Shown here: piece by piece, positions 8,609 through 17,412 of the stretch
Numbering within the stretch: position 1 is the stretch's first letter
Layout of the letters: the number at the start of each line of letters is the position of its first letter
Origin: Halorubrum salipaludis
GTDB lineage: Archaea; Halobacteriota; Halobacteria; Halobacteriales; Haloferacaceae
Direction: 5' to 3'
Assembly: GCF_002286985.1 (NCBI RefSeq)
Contig: NZ_NSKC01000002.1
Location: 1-64,000, forward strand
Length of the DNA: 64,000 nucleotides
The notes under the pieces: model-generated
What the model saw: only the letters and a program-made list of their open reading frames with translations
Told to the model about the DNA's origin: nothing
Databases searched by the model: none
Translations under genes and position numbers: made by a program

Positions 8609-8708
8609 CGGCGTTTGAGTCGGCGTCGCCGACCCGGCGTCAACGAGAAAGCGCCGCCGAACTGGTGCTGCCGAGCTGGCGCCGCCGACCCTTTTTGAGG
8701 AACCGACC

Positions 8709-10787
8709 TCAGGGGCGACGGCGCGCGACGAGCGCGACCGCGATCAGCGCGACCAGGGCGACGACCGCGCCGAAGCCGGGCGCTTCGTCGCCGCTACCGT
8801 CGTCGCTCGCCTCGTCATCGCTCATCTCGTCGTCCGACATGCCGTCATCATCTGACATGCCGTCGTCGTCCGACATGTCGTCGTCGGCGTCATCGCCGTC
8901 CCCGCCGTCCGTCTCGTCTCCCATCTCTCCGCTCGCGACCGTCAGGTCGGCGGCGGACATCACGGGTCCGCTCGCGGCCGCGTACGGGCCGTCATCGGCG
9001 CCGTCGCTGCCGGGGAAGTCGTAGGCCTCGTTGCCGTTGGTGTCGCGGTGCGCCATCGCGAAGACCGAGTCGTCCTCGGTCAGCGGGTCGTCCAGCGCGA
9101 TCTCGACGTCGGTGTGCGTCCCCGGTCCGAGGTACGCGCTGGTGCCGCGGATGGAGTCGAACACGGCGCCGTCGGCGAGCGACGAGTCGTGAACCGTCAC
9201 GAACCCGCCGTCGTGGAGCGTCACTTCGTCGACGACGACGGTGTCGCCGTCGGTCTCCTGCGCGGTCGCCGCGACGAACGCGGTCACCTGGGCGCTCGTG
9301 CCGGCCGTCACCGGGGCGTCCTCGCCGGTCAGGAAGGGGCCGTCGGCGTCTCCCTCGCTGTCGACGAAGTCGTACGCCTCGTTGCCGTTGGTGTCGCGGT
9401 GCGGCATCGCGACGAGCTGCTCCGTGTCCGTCAGCGGCTCGTCGAGCTCGATCGTCACGTCCTCGTGGACGCCGGCCTCCAGGTACGCGCTGGTGCCGCG
9501 GACGGAGTCGAACACGGCGCCGCCGCCGAGCGAGGCGTCGTGGATCGTCACGAACCCGCCCTGGCTCAGGTCGACGCGCTCGACCGTGACCGTCGCGCCG
9601 TCCGAATCGGCCGTCTCGAACGCGACGCCCGCGGAGACGGTGACGTTCCCGTCGTCCATCACGATGTCCGACGAGTCGGTCGTGTACGGGCCGTCCTCGC
9701 TGCCGTCACTGCTCGGGAAGTCGTACGCCTCGTTGTCGTTCGTGTCCCGGTGCGCCATCGCGAACAGCGCGTCGTCCTCGGTCAGCGGGTCGTCGAGCTC
9801 GACGACGACGTCGCGGTGGATCCCCGGTTCGAGGTACGCGCTCGTTCCGCGGATCGAGTCGAACGTCGCGCCGTCCGCGAGCGAGGAGTCGTGCATCGTC
9901 ACGAACCCGCCCTCCGGCAGGTACACCTCGTCGACGACGACCGCGTTGCCGCCGGAGGACTGCGCGTCGAAGCTCGCCCGCGCGTCGTCGTCGAGTTCGA
10001 CGTCGATGCCGGTCATCACGATCTCGTCGTCGGCGTCGAGGTACGGGCCGTCCTCGCTTCCCTCACTGCTGGGAAAGTCGTACGCCTGATTGTCGTTCGT
10101 GTCCTGATGCGCCATCGCGAAGACCGTGTCGTCGTTCTGTAGCGGGTCGTCGAGCCGGACGCGAACGTCCTCGTGGACGCCCGCTTCCAGGTACTCGGTG
10201 GTGCCGCGGATGGAGTCGAACACGGCGCCGTCGGCGAGCGACGAGTCGTGGACCGTCACGAACCCGCCCTCGCTCAGCTCGACGCGGTCGACGATCACGT
10301 ACTCGCCCTCGCCGGGCTGGTCGGTCCCGCTCACGCTCGCGGAGACCGTCACGTTCGCGTCGTCCATCGCGATGTCGCCGTCGACCGTGTACGGGCCGTC
10401 GGCCTCGCCGTTCGAGGAGACGAACGTGTACGCGCGGTCGTCGTCGGTGTCCCGGTGCGCCATCGCGTGGAACGTCCCCGACTCGACCGCGTCAGTGAGC
10501 TCGACCGTCACGTTCTCGTGCGTGCCCGCGTCGAGGTACGCGCTCGTGCCGACGACGCTCCCGAGGGTGTTCCCGTCGGTCAGCGAGTCGTCGTGGATCG
10601 TCACGAAGCCGCCGTCCGGGAGGTGCACCTCGTCGACGACGACCGTGCTGCCGCCGGACGCGCCGTCGGCGAAGCTCACGCTCGCCTCGTTGGTACCGCT
10701 CTGTGCCGCGACCGCGCCAGTCGCGCCGGCGACCGCCGACACGACCACCACGACCGTCATCGCCAATGTCAATGCGCTCTTGCGCAT
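8709..10787 (-). CDS. PGF-CTERM surface protein with five DUF7282-type repeats
   Basis: This is a 692-aa secreted, surface-anchored protein. A Sec signal peptide (MRKSALTLAMTVVVVVSAVAG, cleaved near AAQS) leads. Five repeats of about 105-125 residues follow. Each has GGFVTxHDxSL, RGTSAYL, DVxVxLDDPL, FAMAHRDTNxNxAYDF and DGPY. An Asp/Ser/Met-rich linker (MSDDDG repeats) precedes the sorting signal, PGFG plus a hydrophobic helix plus RRR. That tripartite PGF-CTERM signal is recognised by archaeosortase A, which replaces it with a lipid anchor. The promoter lies 23 nt upstream. Repeat type suggests an adhesive or S-layer-associated role; this is inferred. Repeat 4 (VDLSQGGFV) is the most divergent. 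Confidence 0.92.
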   Translation of the reverse strand: MRKSALTLAMTVVVVVSAVAGATGAVAAQSGTNEASVSFADGASGGSTVVVDEVHLPDGGFVTIHDDSLTDGNTLGSVVGTSAYLDAGTHENVTVELTDAVESGTFHAMAHRDTDDDRAYTFVSSNGEADGPYTVDGDIAMDDANVTVSASVSGTDQPGEGEYVIVDRVELSEGGFVTVHDSSLADGAVFDSIRGTTEYLEAGVHEDVRVRLDDPLQNDDTVFAMAHQDTNDNQAYDFPSSEGSEDGPYLDADDEIVMTGIDVELDDDARASFDAQSSGGNAVVVDEVYLPEGGFVTMHDSSLADGATFDSIRGTSAYLEPGIHRDVVVELDDPLTEDDALFAMAHRDTNDNEAYDFPSSDGSEDGPYTTDSSDIVMDDGNVTVSAGVAFETADSDGATVTVERVDLSQGGFVTIHDASLGGGAVFDSVRGTSAYLEAGVHEDVTIELDEPLTDTEQLVAMPHRDTNGNEAYDFVDSEGDADGPFLTGEDAPVTAGTSAQVTAFVAATAQETDGDTVVVDEVTLHDGGFVTVHDSSLADGAVFDSIRGTSAYLGPGTHTDVEIALDDPLTEDDSVFAMAHRDTNGNEAYDFPGSDGADDGPYAAASGPVMSAADLTVASGEMGDETDGGDGDDADDDMSDDDGMSDDDGMSDDEMSDDEASDDGSGDEAPGFGAVVALVALIAVALVARRRP

Positions 10788-10804
10788 GAGAGAGTCGACC
10801 GCGG

Positions 10805-10816
10805 ATATATAAAAAG
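10805..10816 (-). promoter_or_regulatory. Promoter of surface protein gene
   Basis: On the minus strand this reads CTTTTTATATAT, centred 23 nt upstream of ATG 10787, which implies a leaderless transcript. It is one of the most AT-rich TATA boxes in the window, fitting high expression. Confidence 0.75.
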
Positions 10817-10915
10817 AGATTTTCCGAACTCCCGCCGCGTTCTCACCCAAATTCGTTCGGAAAGGCTCCCAAAATACGTTTGCAAGCGCTGATGTTCCGT
10901 TTCTCGGAACAGCGG

Positions 10916-11281
10916 TGATCGATAGCGCGAGTGGATCTCGCAGCTCGGCGGTGGTAATTGGATATTTAAACAGGAATGAGCGATTGCGACGATCGCTTAT
11001 AAAGAACGATGTGGTGGCGTCGCCGGCGGCGAAGCCGCCGGCTGCAAGCGAGAGCTGTGCTCTCGCCCTGCGTGCCTGCGAGGCCGCTCCGCGGCCGAGG
11101 AGCACGCGCGAGGGAGTCGGGCGGCCGGAGCGAAGCGGAGGCCGGCCGACGAGGCTGGGGCTTTGAAGGTCTTCACCGCAACATCGTCGATCACTTATAA
11201 ACACCCGCCAGCACCACCGCAATCAGACTTATAAACAACCACGCTACCAACGTACGAGACTCACTCCCGTCATCGATCAAG
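10916..11281 (+). repeat. Dispersed structured element, copy A (deleted form)
   Basis: This non-coding copy is bounded by imperfect inverted ends. TGATCGATAGCGCGAGTG at the left matches TGATCGATGACGGGAGTG read inward from the right end (20 of 25 positions over the full end). Inside lie GATCGCTTATAAA, hairpin 1 (GGCCGC/GCGGCC), hairpin 2 (11121-11150, GGCCGG/CCGGCC) and GAGGCTGGGGCTTTGAAGG. Two further TTATAAAC boxes follow. Compared with copy B it lacks everything between the two GGCTGGGG motifs, as if lost by recombination between them. It fills the 554-bp gap upstream of the surface protein gene; short ORFs here are artefacts. Confidence 0.8.
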
Positions 11282-11341
11282 CTGTACCTCAACACTCACG
11301 GATACTCGCTCGACAGTACGGTAAAAGCGCTCCCGGTCGGC

Positions 11342-11650
11342 TCAGTCCCACGTGACCCACACGAGGAAGAGGAGCCCGGCAGTCTGGAGCACGTGGAGCG
11401 CCATCATCCCGCGCCACGCGATCGGCGGCACCGCCTCGGACGCGAACCAGACCGACAGAGTCGGGTCGAGCAGGTAGATGTACAGCGCGAACGCGTTCTC
11501 CCCGAGGAGGAACACGCCGAACATCGCCAACCCGAGGGCGTGCTTCGAGCGGAACTGCGCGTAGTTCCGCCCCCACACCCAGACGAGCGCGAGCAGCAGG
11601 GCGACGTTCACCCCCGCCGAGACCCGCGCCACGTCGAACCAGAGACTCAT
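11342..11650 (-). CDS. Small four-helix membrane protein (DUF7521-like)
   Basis: This 102-aa protein is almost entirely hydrophobic, with three to four transmembrane helices. It has a conserved-looking FGVFLLGENAFALYIYL segment and ends MALHVLQTAGLLFLVWVTWD. It lies downstream of, and in the same direction as, a winged-helix regulator. From memory this pairing (HTH plus DUF7521 membrane protein) recurs in haloarchaea. A TATA-like GGTTATACCC near 11678 provides its own promoter. The function is unknown; a membrane partner or target of the adjacent regulator is a reasonable guess. Confidence 0.75.
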   Translation of the reverse strand: MSLWFDVARVSAGVNVALLLALVWVWGRNYAQFRSKHALGLAMFGVFLLGENAFALYIYLLDPTLSVWFASEAVPPIAWRGMMALHVLQTAGLLFLVWVTWD

Positions 11651-11749
11651 CGTACACCTGCTATCGGCGGGCCGGGTATAACCGCTTTCCCAAATTCGTT
11701 CCGAATACGACCCGCAACGCGGCGCTGACGGGTCGAAACTGCCGATCGG

Positions 11750-12031
11750 TCAGTCGTCATCTGTTTGCTCCATGATCGTTTCGATAGTGTCCCAGTGCTG
11801 ACGCGCCCGCGGCGTCGGGAGGTAGATGGCCCCGTAGTCGTCGCCGCTACGCTCGACGACGTCGTTGTCCATCAGTACGTCGAGGTGGTGTCGAACGGTC
11901 TTGTAGTCCAGATCGAGGTCCTCGGCGAGCTGGTTCGCGTTCCGCGGGCGGTCGTCGAGCGCCCGCAACAGCCGGACGCGGTTCGCTCCGCCCCGCGTTC
12001 CGGTTAGCACGTACCAGAGTGCCGCTTCCAT
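11750..12031 (-). CDS. ArsR-like winged-helix transcriptional regulator
   Basis: This 93-aa protein has a single winged helix-turn-helix: RVRLLRALDDRPRNANQLAEDL, then the recognition helix DYKTVRHHLDVLMDNDVV and the wing ERSGDDYGAIYLPT. The YKTVRHHL motif is typical of haloarchaeal ArsR/HTH_20 proteins. No metal-binding Cys cluster is present, so it is not a classic metal sensor. It precedes the small membrane protein gene at 11342-11650, separated by about 100 bp. It probably acts as a dimer on nearby promoters; targets cannot be read from the sequence. Confidence 0.87.
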   Translation of the reverse strand: MEAALWYVLTGTRGGANRVRLLRALDDRPRNANQLAEDLDLDYKTVRHHLDVLMDNDVVERSGDDYGAIYLPTPRARQHWDTIETIMEQTDDD

Positions 12032-12116
12032 CGTATTCGAGTCGTGCGCACGCCACCTAACTCCACCGCTCCCGGACGCGGTCGGCGGGGATCGCGATCG
12101 CGGGCCGCGCGTCCCG

Positions 12117-13073
12117 CTACCGGCTCCGGCTCACCGGGAACGCCACTCTGTCGGGGTTCTCGTTGAACCGCTCCAGAATCCGTTCGTACAGCCGGTTCTT
12201 CACGCGCTGTCCGCGGCGCGGGTGGGTGAGATAGCGGACGCGCAGCTCCACCCACGACTCCTCCTGTTTCACGTTCACCGTCGGCTTGTCGTACACCTCC
12301 AGCTCCACGGGCGTCTCGGCGAGCGCCTCGCGGTACGCCGCGATGCCCGCGGCCATCTCGTCGCCGAGGAGATCGGTGGCCTCCTCGGCCATGACCTCGC
12401 GCGCGAAGTCGAGATCGGTCTCGTAGGCGACCTGCACGGCGACCTCGTTCCACACGTACGCGGAGCCGCCCCCGCCGAAGTTGACCACGTTCGAGGAGAG
12501 CACGACGCTGTTCGGCACGGTCACCACCCGCCCGGACGGCTGATTCGTCGTCACCAGCTCGCCGTTGATCTCCCACAGCGTCGTCACGAGGAAGTCGACG
12601 CCGATCACGTCTCCCTTCGCGTCGTCGATCCGGACGCGGTCGCCGACGCCGTACGGCTGTTTGACCGTGATGTACACCCACGCGATGAGCGAGAGGAGCG
12701 GCTGCTGGAGCGCGAAGGTGATCGCGAAGCCGATGACCCCGAGCGAGAATAAGAGTCCGAGCCAGTTCTCCGTCAGCACCGCGAGCGTCGCGACCGTGCC
12801 CACGAACCCGAACGCGAGGCGCAACACGTTGCGCGTGTTGTACGCCCGTCGCTTGTTCGCGGAGCGCATCAACAGCTGGACCGCGAGGAGGTACGACCCG
12901 TACAGCACGCCGAACACGGCGACGACGAGCAGCGCGCGTCCGACGACGAGGGTCGCGGGATAGCCGATCAGGTCGGGCCAGTCGGCCAGCGCGCCGGTCG
13001 TCGTCACGAGGCCGCCGGCGGCGCCGGCGACGACGCCGAGGCCGATGGCGCCGAGTCCGAGCGGTCGTCTCAC
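12117..13073 (-). CDS. mscS: MscS-family mechanosensitive channel
   Basis: This protein is 318 aa from GTG 13073. Three N-terminal transmembrane helices are followed by the pore helix region (LFSLGVIGFAITFALQQPLLS) and the conserved beta domain KQPYGVGDRVRIDDAKGDVIGVDFLVTTL, with VPNSVVLSSNVVNF. A cytoplasmic cage domain completes it. It would open on membrane tension to release solutes after hypo-osmotic shock. An ATG at 13163 would add 30 Arg-rich residues and leave only 3 bp to the upstream stop. GTTTTTGCGG near 13100 fits a TATA for the GTG start. A second, shorter MscS protein is encoded at 45.9 kb. Confidence 0.88.
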   Translation of the reverse strand: MRRPLGLGAIGLGVVAGAAGGLVTTTGALADWPDLIGYPATLVVGRALLVVAVFGVLYGSYLLAVQLLMRSANKRRAYNTRNVLRLAFGFVGTVATLAVLTENWLGLLFSLGVIGFAITFALQQPLLSLIAWVYITVKQPYGVGDRVRIDDAKGDVIGVDFLVTTLWEINGELVTTNQPSGRVVTVPNSVVLSSNVVNFGGGGSAYVWNEVAVQVAYETDLDFAREVMAEEATDLLGDEMAAGIAAYREALAETPVELEVYDKPTVNVKQEESWVELRVRYLTHPRRGQRVKNRLYERILERFNENPDRVAFPVSRSR

Positions 13074-13166
13074 GGTCGTCGGTCGCGGCCGACCGCAAAA
13101 ACGGTTGTGACGGCGGGCGGGGCCGGAGCGGGCGCGCCGTCGACCGTCGAACCGCGGCTGCAACGA

Positions 13167-14429
13167 CTACTCGGTCGCGACGCGCGCCAGCGCCCCCGCG
13201 AGGACCTCGGTCGCCGCGGCGCAGTCGCTCCAGTCGGTCCACTCGCGCGGATTATGCGAGATCCCGTCGCGCGAGGGCGCGAACAGCAGCGAGGCGTCGG
13301 TGACCGCCGCCACCCGCATCGCGTCGTGGGCGGCCCCGGAGTGGAGGTCGATCGCGGTCCGGCCCGCCCCCTCGGCCGCCGCGTGCGCCTCGTCGCGGAG
13401 CCGGTCGCTCATCGGCGTCGGCGCCACGTCGAAGGGGCGCTCGAAGCCCGTCTCGACGCCGCGCTCGCGCTCCAACCGGTCGAGCGAGTCGCGCGCGGCG
13501 GCGACGATCCGGTCCATCGAGTCCGCGGTCACGTCCCTGACGTCGACGCCGGCCTCGACGCGACCGGGGACGACGTTGGTCGCGTTCGGCGAGATGGACA
13601 GCGAGCCCACCGTGCCGACCGCGGAGGGACTCGAGTCGTCGACGACCGCGTTCGCGGCCGCCTCCACGTCGAGGACGAACTCGCTCGCGGCCGCCAGCGC
13701 GTCGGTCCGCTCGCCCATCGCCGTCGCGCCCGCGTGGTTCGCCTCCCCCTCAATCGTCGCCTCGCAGTGGGTGATCCCCGTGATCGTCGTTACCACGCCG
13801 GCGTCGGCGGCCGCCTCCTCTACGACCGTGTCCTGCTCGACGTGGAGCTCGTAGAACGCCGCCCACGACGCCGGATCGACCTCGTCGTCGCCGCGGTAGC
13901 CGATTCGGTCGAGGGCCTCGCCGAGCGTCTCCCCGGCGTCGTTCTCGTACGCGAGCACCTCGTCGAGGTCGGTCACCCCGGTCGCGACGCTCGATCCGAG
14001 CAGCCCGTTCCCGAACGTCGCGCCCTCCTCTTCGGTGAAGCTCACGACGGCGACCGGCCGGGCCGGCTCGACGCCGGCGTCCCGCATCGCGCGCACCGCC
14101 TCCAGCGCCGCGTACACCCCGAGCGGGCCGTCGAAGATCCCGCCCTCGGGGACGCTGTCGAGGTGGCTCCCGCTCGCGACGGGCGCCGCGTCGGGATCGG
14201 CCGAGTCGGGGGTCCACGTCCCCACGAGGTTGCCGACCGGGTCGACGGAGACCTCGAGACCGGCGTCCTCGAACCGCTCGACCAGCCGGTCTCTGGCCGC
14301 GCGGTTCGCCTCGGTGCCGGTCAGGTTCGTTCGGCCGCGCTCCTCGGGGTCGTCCGACGCGATCCGTCCGAACGCCGCGTTCGCCTCCAGGTCCGCCCGG
14401 AGGCGGTCGGCGTCGACTGGCAGGTCCAT
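13167..14429 (-). CDS. Zn-dependent hydantoinase/carbamoylase-type amidase (M20)
   Basis: This 420-aa enzyme is of the N-carbamoyl-L-amino-acid hydrolase/allantoate amidohydrolase family. Metal and catalytic motifs in order are GSHLDSVPEGGIFDGPLG (metal His and Asp), EEGATFGN (Glu pair), HVEQDTVV (metal His) and a C-terminal HSGAAHDAM. It likely cleaves a carbamoyl or ureido amide in pyrimidine or purine catabolism; the exact substrate is undecided. Start 14429 (MDLPVDADRLRAD) is preferred because upstream in-frame sequence is Ala/Pro-rich and overlaps the promoter region of the divergent 14533 gene. It ends about 94 bp before the mscS start. Confidence 0.9.
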   Translation of the reverse strand: MDLPVDADRLRADLEANAAFGRIASDDPEERGRTNLTGTEANRAARDRLVERFEDAGLEVSVDPVGNLVGTWTPDSADPDAAPVASGSHLDSVPEGGIFDGPLGVYAALEAVRAMRDAGVEPARPVAVVSFTEEEGATFGNGLLGSSVATGVTDLDEVLAYENDAGETLGEALDRIGYRGDDEVDPASWAAFYELHVEQDTVVEEAAADAGVVTTITGITHCEATIEGEANHAGATAMGERTDALAAASEFVLDVEAAANAVVDDSSPSAVGTVGSLSISPNATNVVPGRVEAGVDVRDVTADSMDRIVAAARDSLDRLERERGVETGFERPFDVAPTPMSDRLRDEAHAAAEGAGRTAIDLHSGAAHDAMRVAAVTDASLLFAPSRDGISHNPREWTDWSDCAAATEVLAGALARVATE

Positions 14430-14532
14430 GCCCGGATCGGGGGCCGGCGGGGCAAAACGGTTCGTGGTCGGAGCGCCAGCGGTTCTCGGGGCAGCCAAAG
14501 ACACTTATTGCTCGACGGAGTCGTCGGGAGTG

Positions 14533-14745
14533 ATGTCCCCGATACTGCTACAGGGAGGAGCCGGTGCGCTCTTCTTCCTGTTCGGCCTCCTCACGCTGCT
14601 CGTACAGCTCGGTATCATCGTCTGGATCTACTCCGACGCCCAACAGCGGAGCGACCAGCCCGCGTTCCTGTGGGCGATCGTCGCGTTCCTCGCGCCGCTT
14701 CTGGGGCTCGTGTTGTACCTCATTCTCGGTCGCAACCGGTACTGA
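14533..14745 (+). CDS. Small membrane protein, PLDc_N-like
   Basis: This 70-aa protein has two transmembrane helices separated by the loop WIYSDAQQRSDQPAFLWAIV, and ends LYLILGRNRY. This pattern matches the cardiolipin-synthase N-terminal (PLDc_N-type) two-helix domain found as a free-standing protein in many archaea. ACACTTATTG sits about 30 nt upstream of the ATG, supporting a leaderless start. It converges with the cation exchanger gene (43-bp gap). The function of such isolated domains is unknown. Confidence 0.83.
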   Translation: MSPILLQGGAGALFFLFGLLTLLVQLGIIVWIYSDAQQRSDQPAFLWAIVAFLAPLLGLVLYLILGRNRY

Positions 14746-14788
14746 GTACCGATCTGAGCGATCTGGCCGATCGGGGCGAACCCTCCGT

Positions 14789-15820
14789 TCACACGCCCCG
14801 AAGGACGGTCGTCGCCCCGACCGTCTCCGCAACCACCCACGCGACGAACAGGAGGTACGCGACCAGAAGCGTCGACGACTCCCGCTCGGTGAGCGACAGG
14901 TCCGTCCGGAGCGTCGCGAACAGCAGCACGGTCGCGACGGTGAGCACGCCGAGCATCGGGACGGCCGTCGAGAAGTTCACGTCGACGCTCCCGACGATCA
15001 ACACCCCGACCGGGATGGCGACGAGCAGGTCGAACGTGTTCGACCCCAGCACGTTCCCGAGGCTCGTCCCGCCGCGCCCCTCGCGCGCGGTCCGGACGCT
15101 CACCAGGGCGTCGGGGAGGCTCGTCGCGGCCGCGACGATCGTGACGCCGGCGAGGAACTCCGGGATCCCGAACGCGGACCCGAGCGACTCCACCGACCCG
15201 ACCAGCCGCTCGACGGCGACGCCGATGAGGAGCAGCCCGGCCGCGAGCTTCCCCCACTCGCGGCGGACGGCCACGCCCTCCCGCACGCGCTCGACCGCCG
15301 CGTCGCCGACGTCCTCGTACTGGATGAACAGGTAGAGCCCGTACAGCGTGAGCGGGATCGCCGCGACGGGCCGGGTCAGCTCCCCCACGATCGGGTCCGA
15401 GGAGACCGGGAAGTAGATCACCGCGAGCGAGAAGGTGACCACCAGCGCCGACACCGCGATCATGTAGAACTGCGCCTCCTTGTACACGATCGCGCGGCTC
15501 GCTTCGAGGTCCCCGTCGGCGCCGAACCCGGAGAGCCCGGGAATGACGAGGACGTTGAAGATCGCGGAGCCGACGAGCGCCCCGACGCCCATGTCGAAGA
15601 CGCCGGTGGCCGCGGTGACGACGACGCTCGCGAACTCCGGGAAGCTCGACCCGACGGCGACGACGATCGACCCCTGTACCACCGCCGGCAGGCCGTAGTA
15701 CCCAGACAGCGTCTCCGCGGCCTCCTCCAGCCACCCGCTCCCCACCCAAATGGCGCCGGTGGCGACGGCGATCACGACGAGGTGGAGTACCGAGCCGTCC
15801 GCGAGCCCCCAGCCGAGCAT
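14789..15820 (-). CDS. Sodium/calcium exchanger (CaCA family)
   Basis: This 343-aa membrane protein has two alpha-repeats characteristic of the CaCA superfamily. The first contains AVGSSFPEFASVVVTA and GSAIFNVLVIPG. The second contains AAATSLPDALVSVRTA and LGNVLGSNTFDLLVAIP. About ten to eleven helices are visible. It exchanges Ca2+ or other cations against Na+ or H+ across the cytoplasmic membrane. Its start lies only 4 bp after the malQ stop, so it is probably the third gene of the amylase-malQ operon, although its function has no obvious link to glucan metabolism. Confidence 0.92.
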   Translation of the reverse strand: MLGWGLADGSVLHLVVIAVATGAIWVGSGWLEEAAETLSGYYGLPAVVQGSIVVAVGSSFPEFASVVVTAATGVFDMGVGALVGSAIFNVLVIPGLSGFGADGDLEASRAIVYKEAQFYMIAVSALVVTFSLAVIYFPVSSDPIVGELTRPVAAIPLTLYGLYLFIQYEDVGDAAVERVREGVAVRREWGKLAAGLLLIGVAVERLVGSVESLGSAFGIPEFLAGVTIVAAATSLPDALVSVRTAREGRGGTSLGNVLGSNTFDLLVAIPVGVLIVGSVDVNFSTAVPMLGVLTVATVLLFATLRTDLSLTERESSTLLVAYLLFVAWVVAETVGATTVLRGV

Positions 15821-15824
15821 CGGG

Positions 15825-17327
15825 CTACCTCACATGTCGGCCGGCGAGCTCCCACAGCCGGTCAGCGATCTCGTCGTCGAGCGCCTCGCGGCGGACGCGC
15901 CACTCCCAGTTGCCGCCGAGGGTGCCCGGCTCGTTGAACCGCGCCTCGCTGCCGAGCCCGAGCAGGTCCTGGACCGTCGTCATCGCTAACACCGCCTCCG
16001 AGGCCCACACCTCGTCGATGATCTCCCACTCGGTCGGGCGGCCGCCGTCGGCGCCGACGTTGTACCGGAAGCAGTCGCGCTGGCGCTCGGGGAGGTCCTC
16101 GAAGTAGCCGACCCACGTGTCCGTGTCGTGGGTCGACGTGTAGCCGACGACCCCCTCAGGGTAGTGCATCGGCTGGTACTCGTCGCCCTCCGCGCACCAG
16201 TCGGCGTACTGCGGGACGCGCATCCCGGGGAAGCCGAACTCGGCCATCAGATCGTCCATCGCCGGCTCCTCGAACCCGAGGTCCTCGGCGATGAAGGGCG
16301 CCTGCCCGAGCTCGCGCTCCACCGCCTCGAACAGGTCCCGCCCCGGCCCCTCGTGCCACTCGCCGGCGGCCGGGTCGTCGCGGTCGGCGGGGATCGCCCA
16401 GTACTTCACGAAGCCGAGGAAGTGGTCGAGCCGCGCCACGTCGGCGAGCTCGAACAGCCGCCGGAACCGCGCGATCCACCAGTCGTAGTCGCGCTCCGCG
16501 AGCCGGTCCCAGTCGTAGACGGGGTTCCCCCAGCGCTGGCCGTCGTCGCCGGCGTTCGGCGGCACTCCGGCCACCGCCGCGGGGCGGTTCTCCTCGTCGA
16601 GCCGGAACGCCTCGGGGTTCGCCCACACGTCCGCGGAGTCGAGCGCGACGTAGATCGGCACGTCGCCCACGATCGAGACGCCCTCCTCGTCGGCGACGGC
16701 CCGGAGTTCCTGCCACTGCCGGTCGAACGTCCACTGGAGGAACTCGCGGAACCGGACCTCGGTCGCGTGGCGCTCGCGGGCGTCGGCGAGCGCCTCGGGC
16801 TCCCGCGTCCGGAGCGGCTCGGGCCACTCGGTCCAGGTGTCCTCGCTCCTCGCGTCCGAGAGCGCCCGGAACAGCGCGTAGTCGTCGAGCCACGGCTCGC
16901 GCTCGCGGAAGGCGTCGAACGCGGGGGGAGCGCCGCCGGCTCCCTCCCCGCCCCCCGCCTCGTCGAACCGCTCGAACGCGGCGCGCAACAGCGGCTCCTT
17001 GTACTCGCGGACGGCCTCGTAGTCGACCCGGTCGGCCGGGAACTCCGGGACCGGTTCGAGGTCGCCCTCGTCGAGCCACCCGTCGTCGACGAGCCCGTCG
17101 AGGTCGATCAGGAGGGGGTTCCCGGCGAACGCCGAGGGCGACTGGTACGGGGACTCCCCGGCGGCGTCCATCGTCGGACCGAGGGGACAGATCTGCCAGT
17201 GGCGGACGTCGGCGTCGCCGAGGAACGAGAGAAACGCCTCCGCGCCGTCGCCGAGGTCGCCGATGCCGTGTCTCCCCGGGAGCGAGGTGACGTGACAGAA
17301 CACGCCGCCGGAGCGGTCGAGTCGCAT
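15825..17327 (-). CDS. malQ: 4-alpha-glucanotransferase (GH77)
   Basis: This 500-aa enzyme transfers alpha-1,4-glucan segments between maltodextrins (amylomaltase). It opens with MRLDRSGGVFCHVTSLPGRHGIGDLG, as family members do. Catalytic motifs are ARLDHFLGF (nucleophile Asp), IAEDLGF (acid/base Glu) and STHDTDTWVGY (third Asp). FRLDEENRPAAVAGVPP with GQRWGNPVYDW is also diagnostic. The length is normal. An upstream in-frame start at 17369 adds 14 residues but is not supported. It follows the GH13 gene by 85 bp and precedes the exchanger by 4 bp, so maltodextrins made by the amylase would feed this enzyme. Confidence 0.95.
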   Translation of the reverse strand: MRLDRSGGVFCHVTSLPGRHGIGDLGDGAEAFLSFLGDADVRHWQICPLGPTMDAAGESPYQSPSAFAGNPLLIDLDGLVDDGWLDEGDLEPVPEFPADRVDYEAVREYKEPLLRAAFERFDEAGGGEGAGGAPPAFDAFREREPWLDDYALFRALSDARSEDTWTEWPEPLRTREPEALADARERHATEVRFREFLQWTFDRQWQELRAVADEEGVSIVGDVPIYVALDSADVWANPEAFRLDEENRPAAVAGVPPNAGDDGQRWGNPVYDWDRLAERDYDWWIARFRRLFELADVARLDHFLGFVKYWAIPADRDDPAAGEWHEGPGRDLFEAVERELGQAPFIAEDLGFEEPAMDDLMAEFGFPGMRVPQYADWCAEGDEYQPMHYPEGVVGYTSTHDTDTWVGYFEDLPERQRDCFRYNVGADGGRPTEWEIIDEVWASEAVLAMTTVQDLLGLGSEARFNEPGTLGGNWEWRVRREALDDEIADRLWELAGRHVR

Positions 17328-17412
17328 GGGTCCCCCTGCGACCCCCACCGACTCAAGCGTTGTGACCACGCGGTCCCGGCGGGCGCGCCGGCGCCCCCCC
17401 GCGGCTGGCGGA

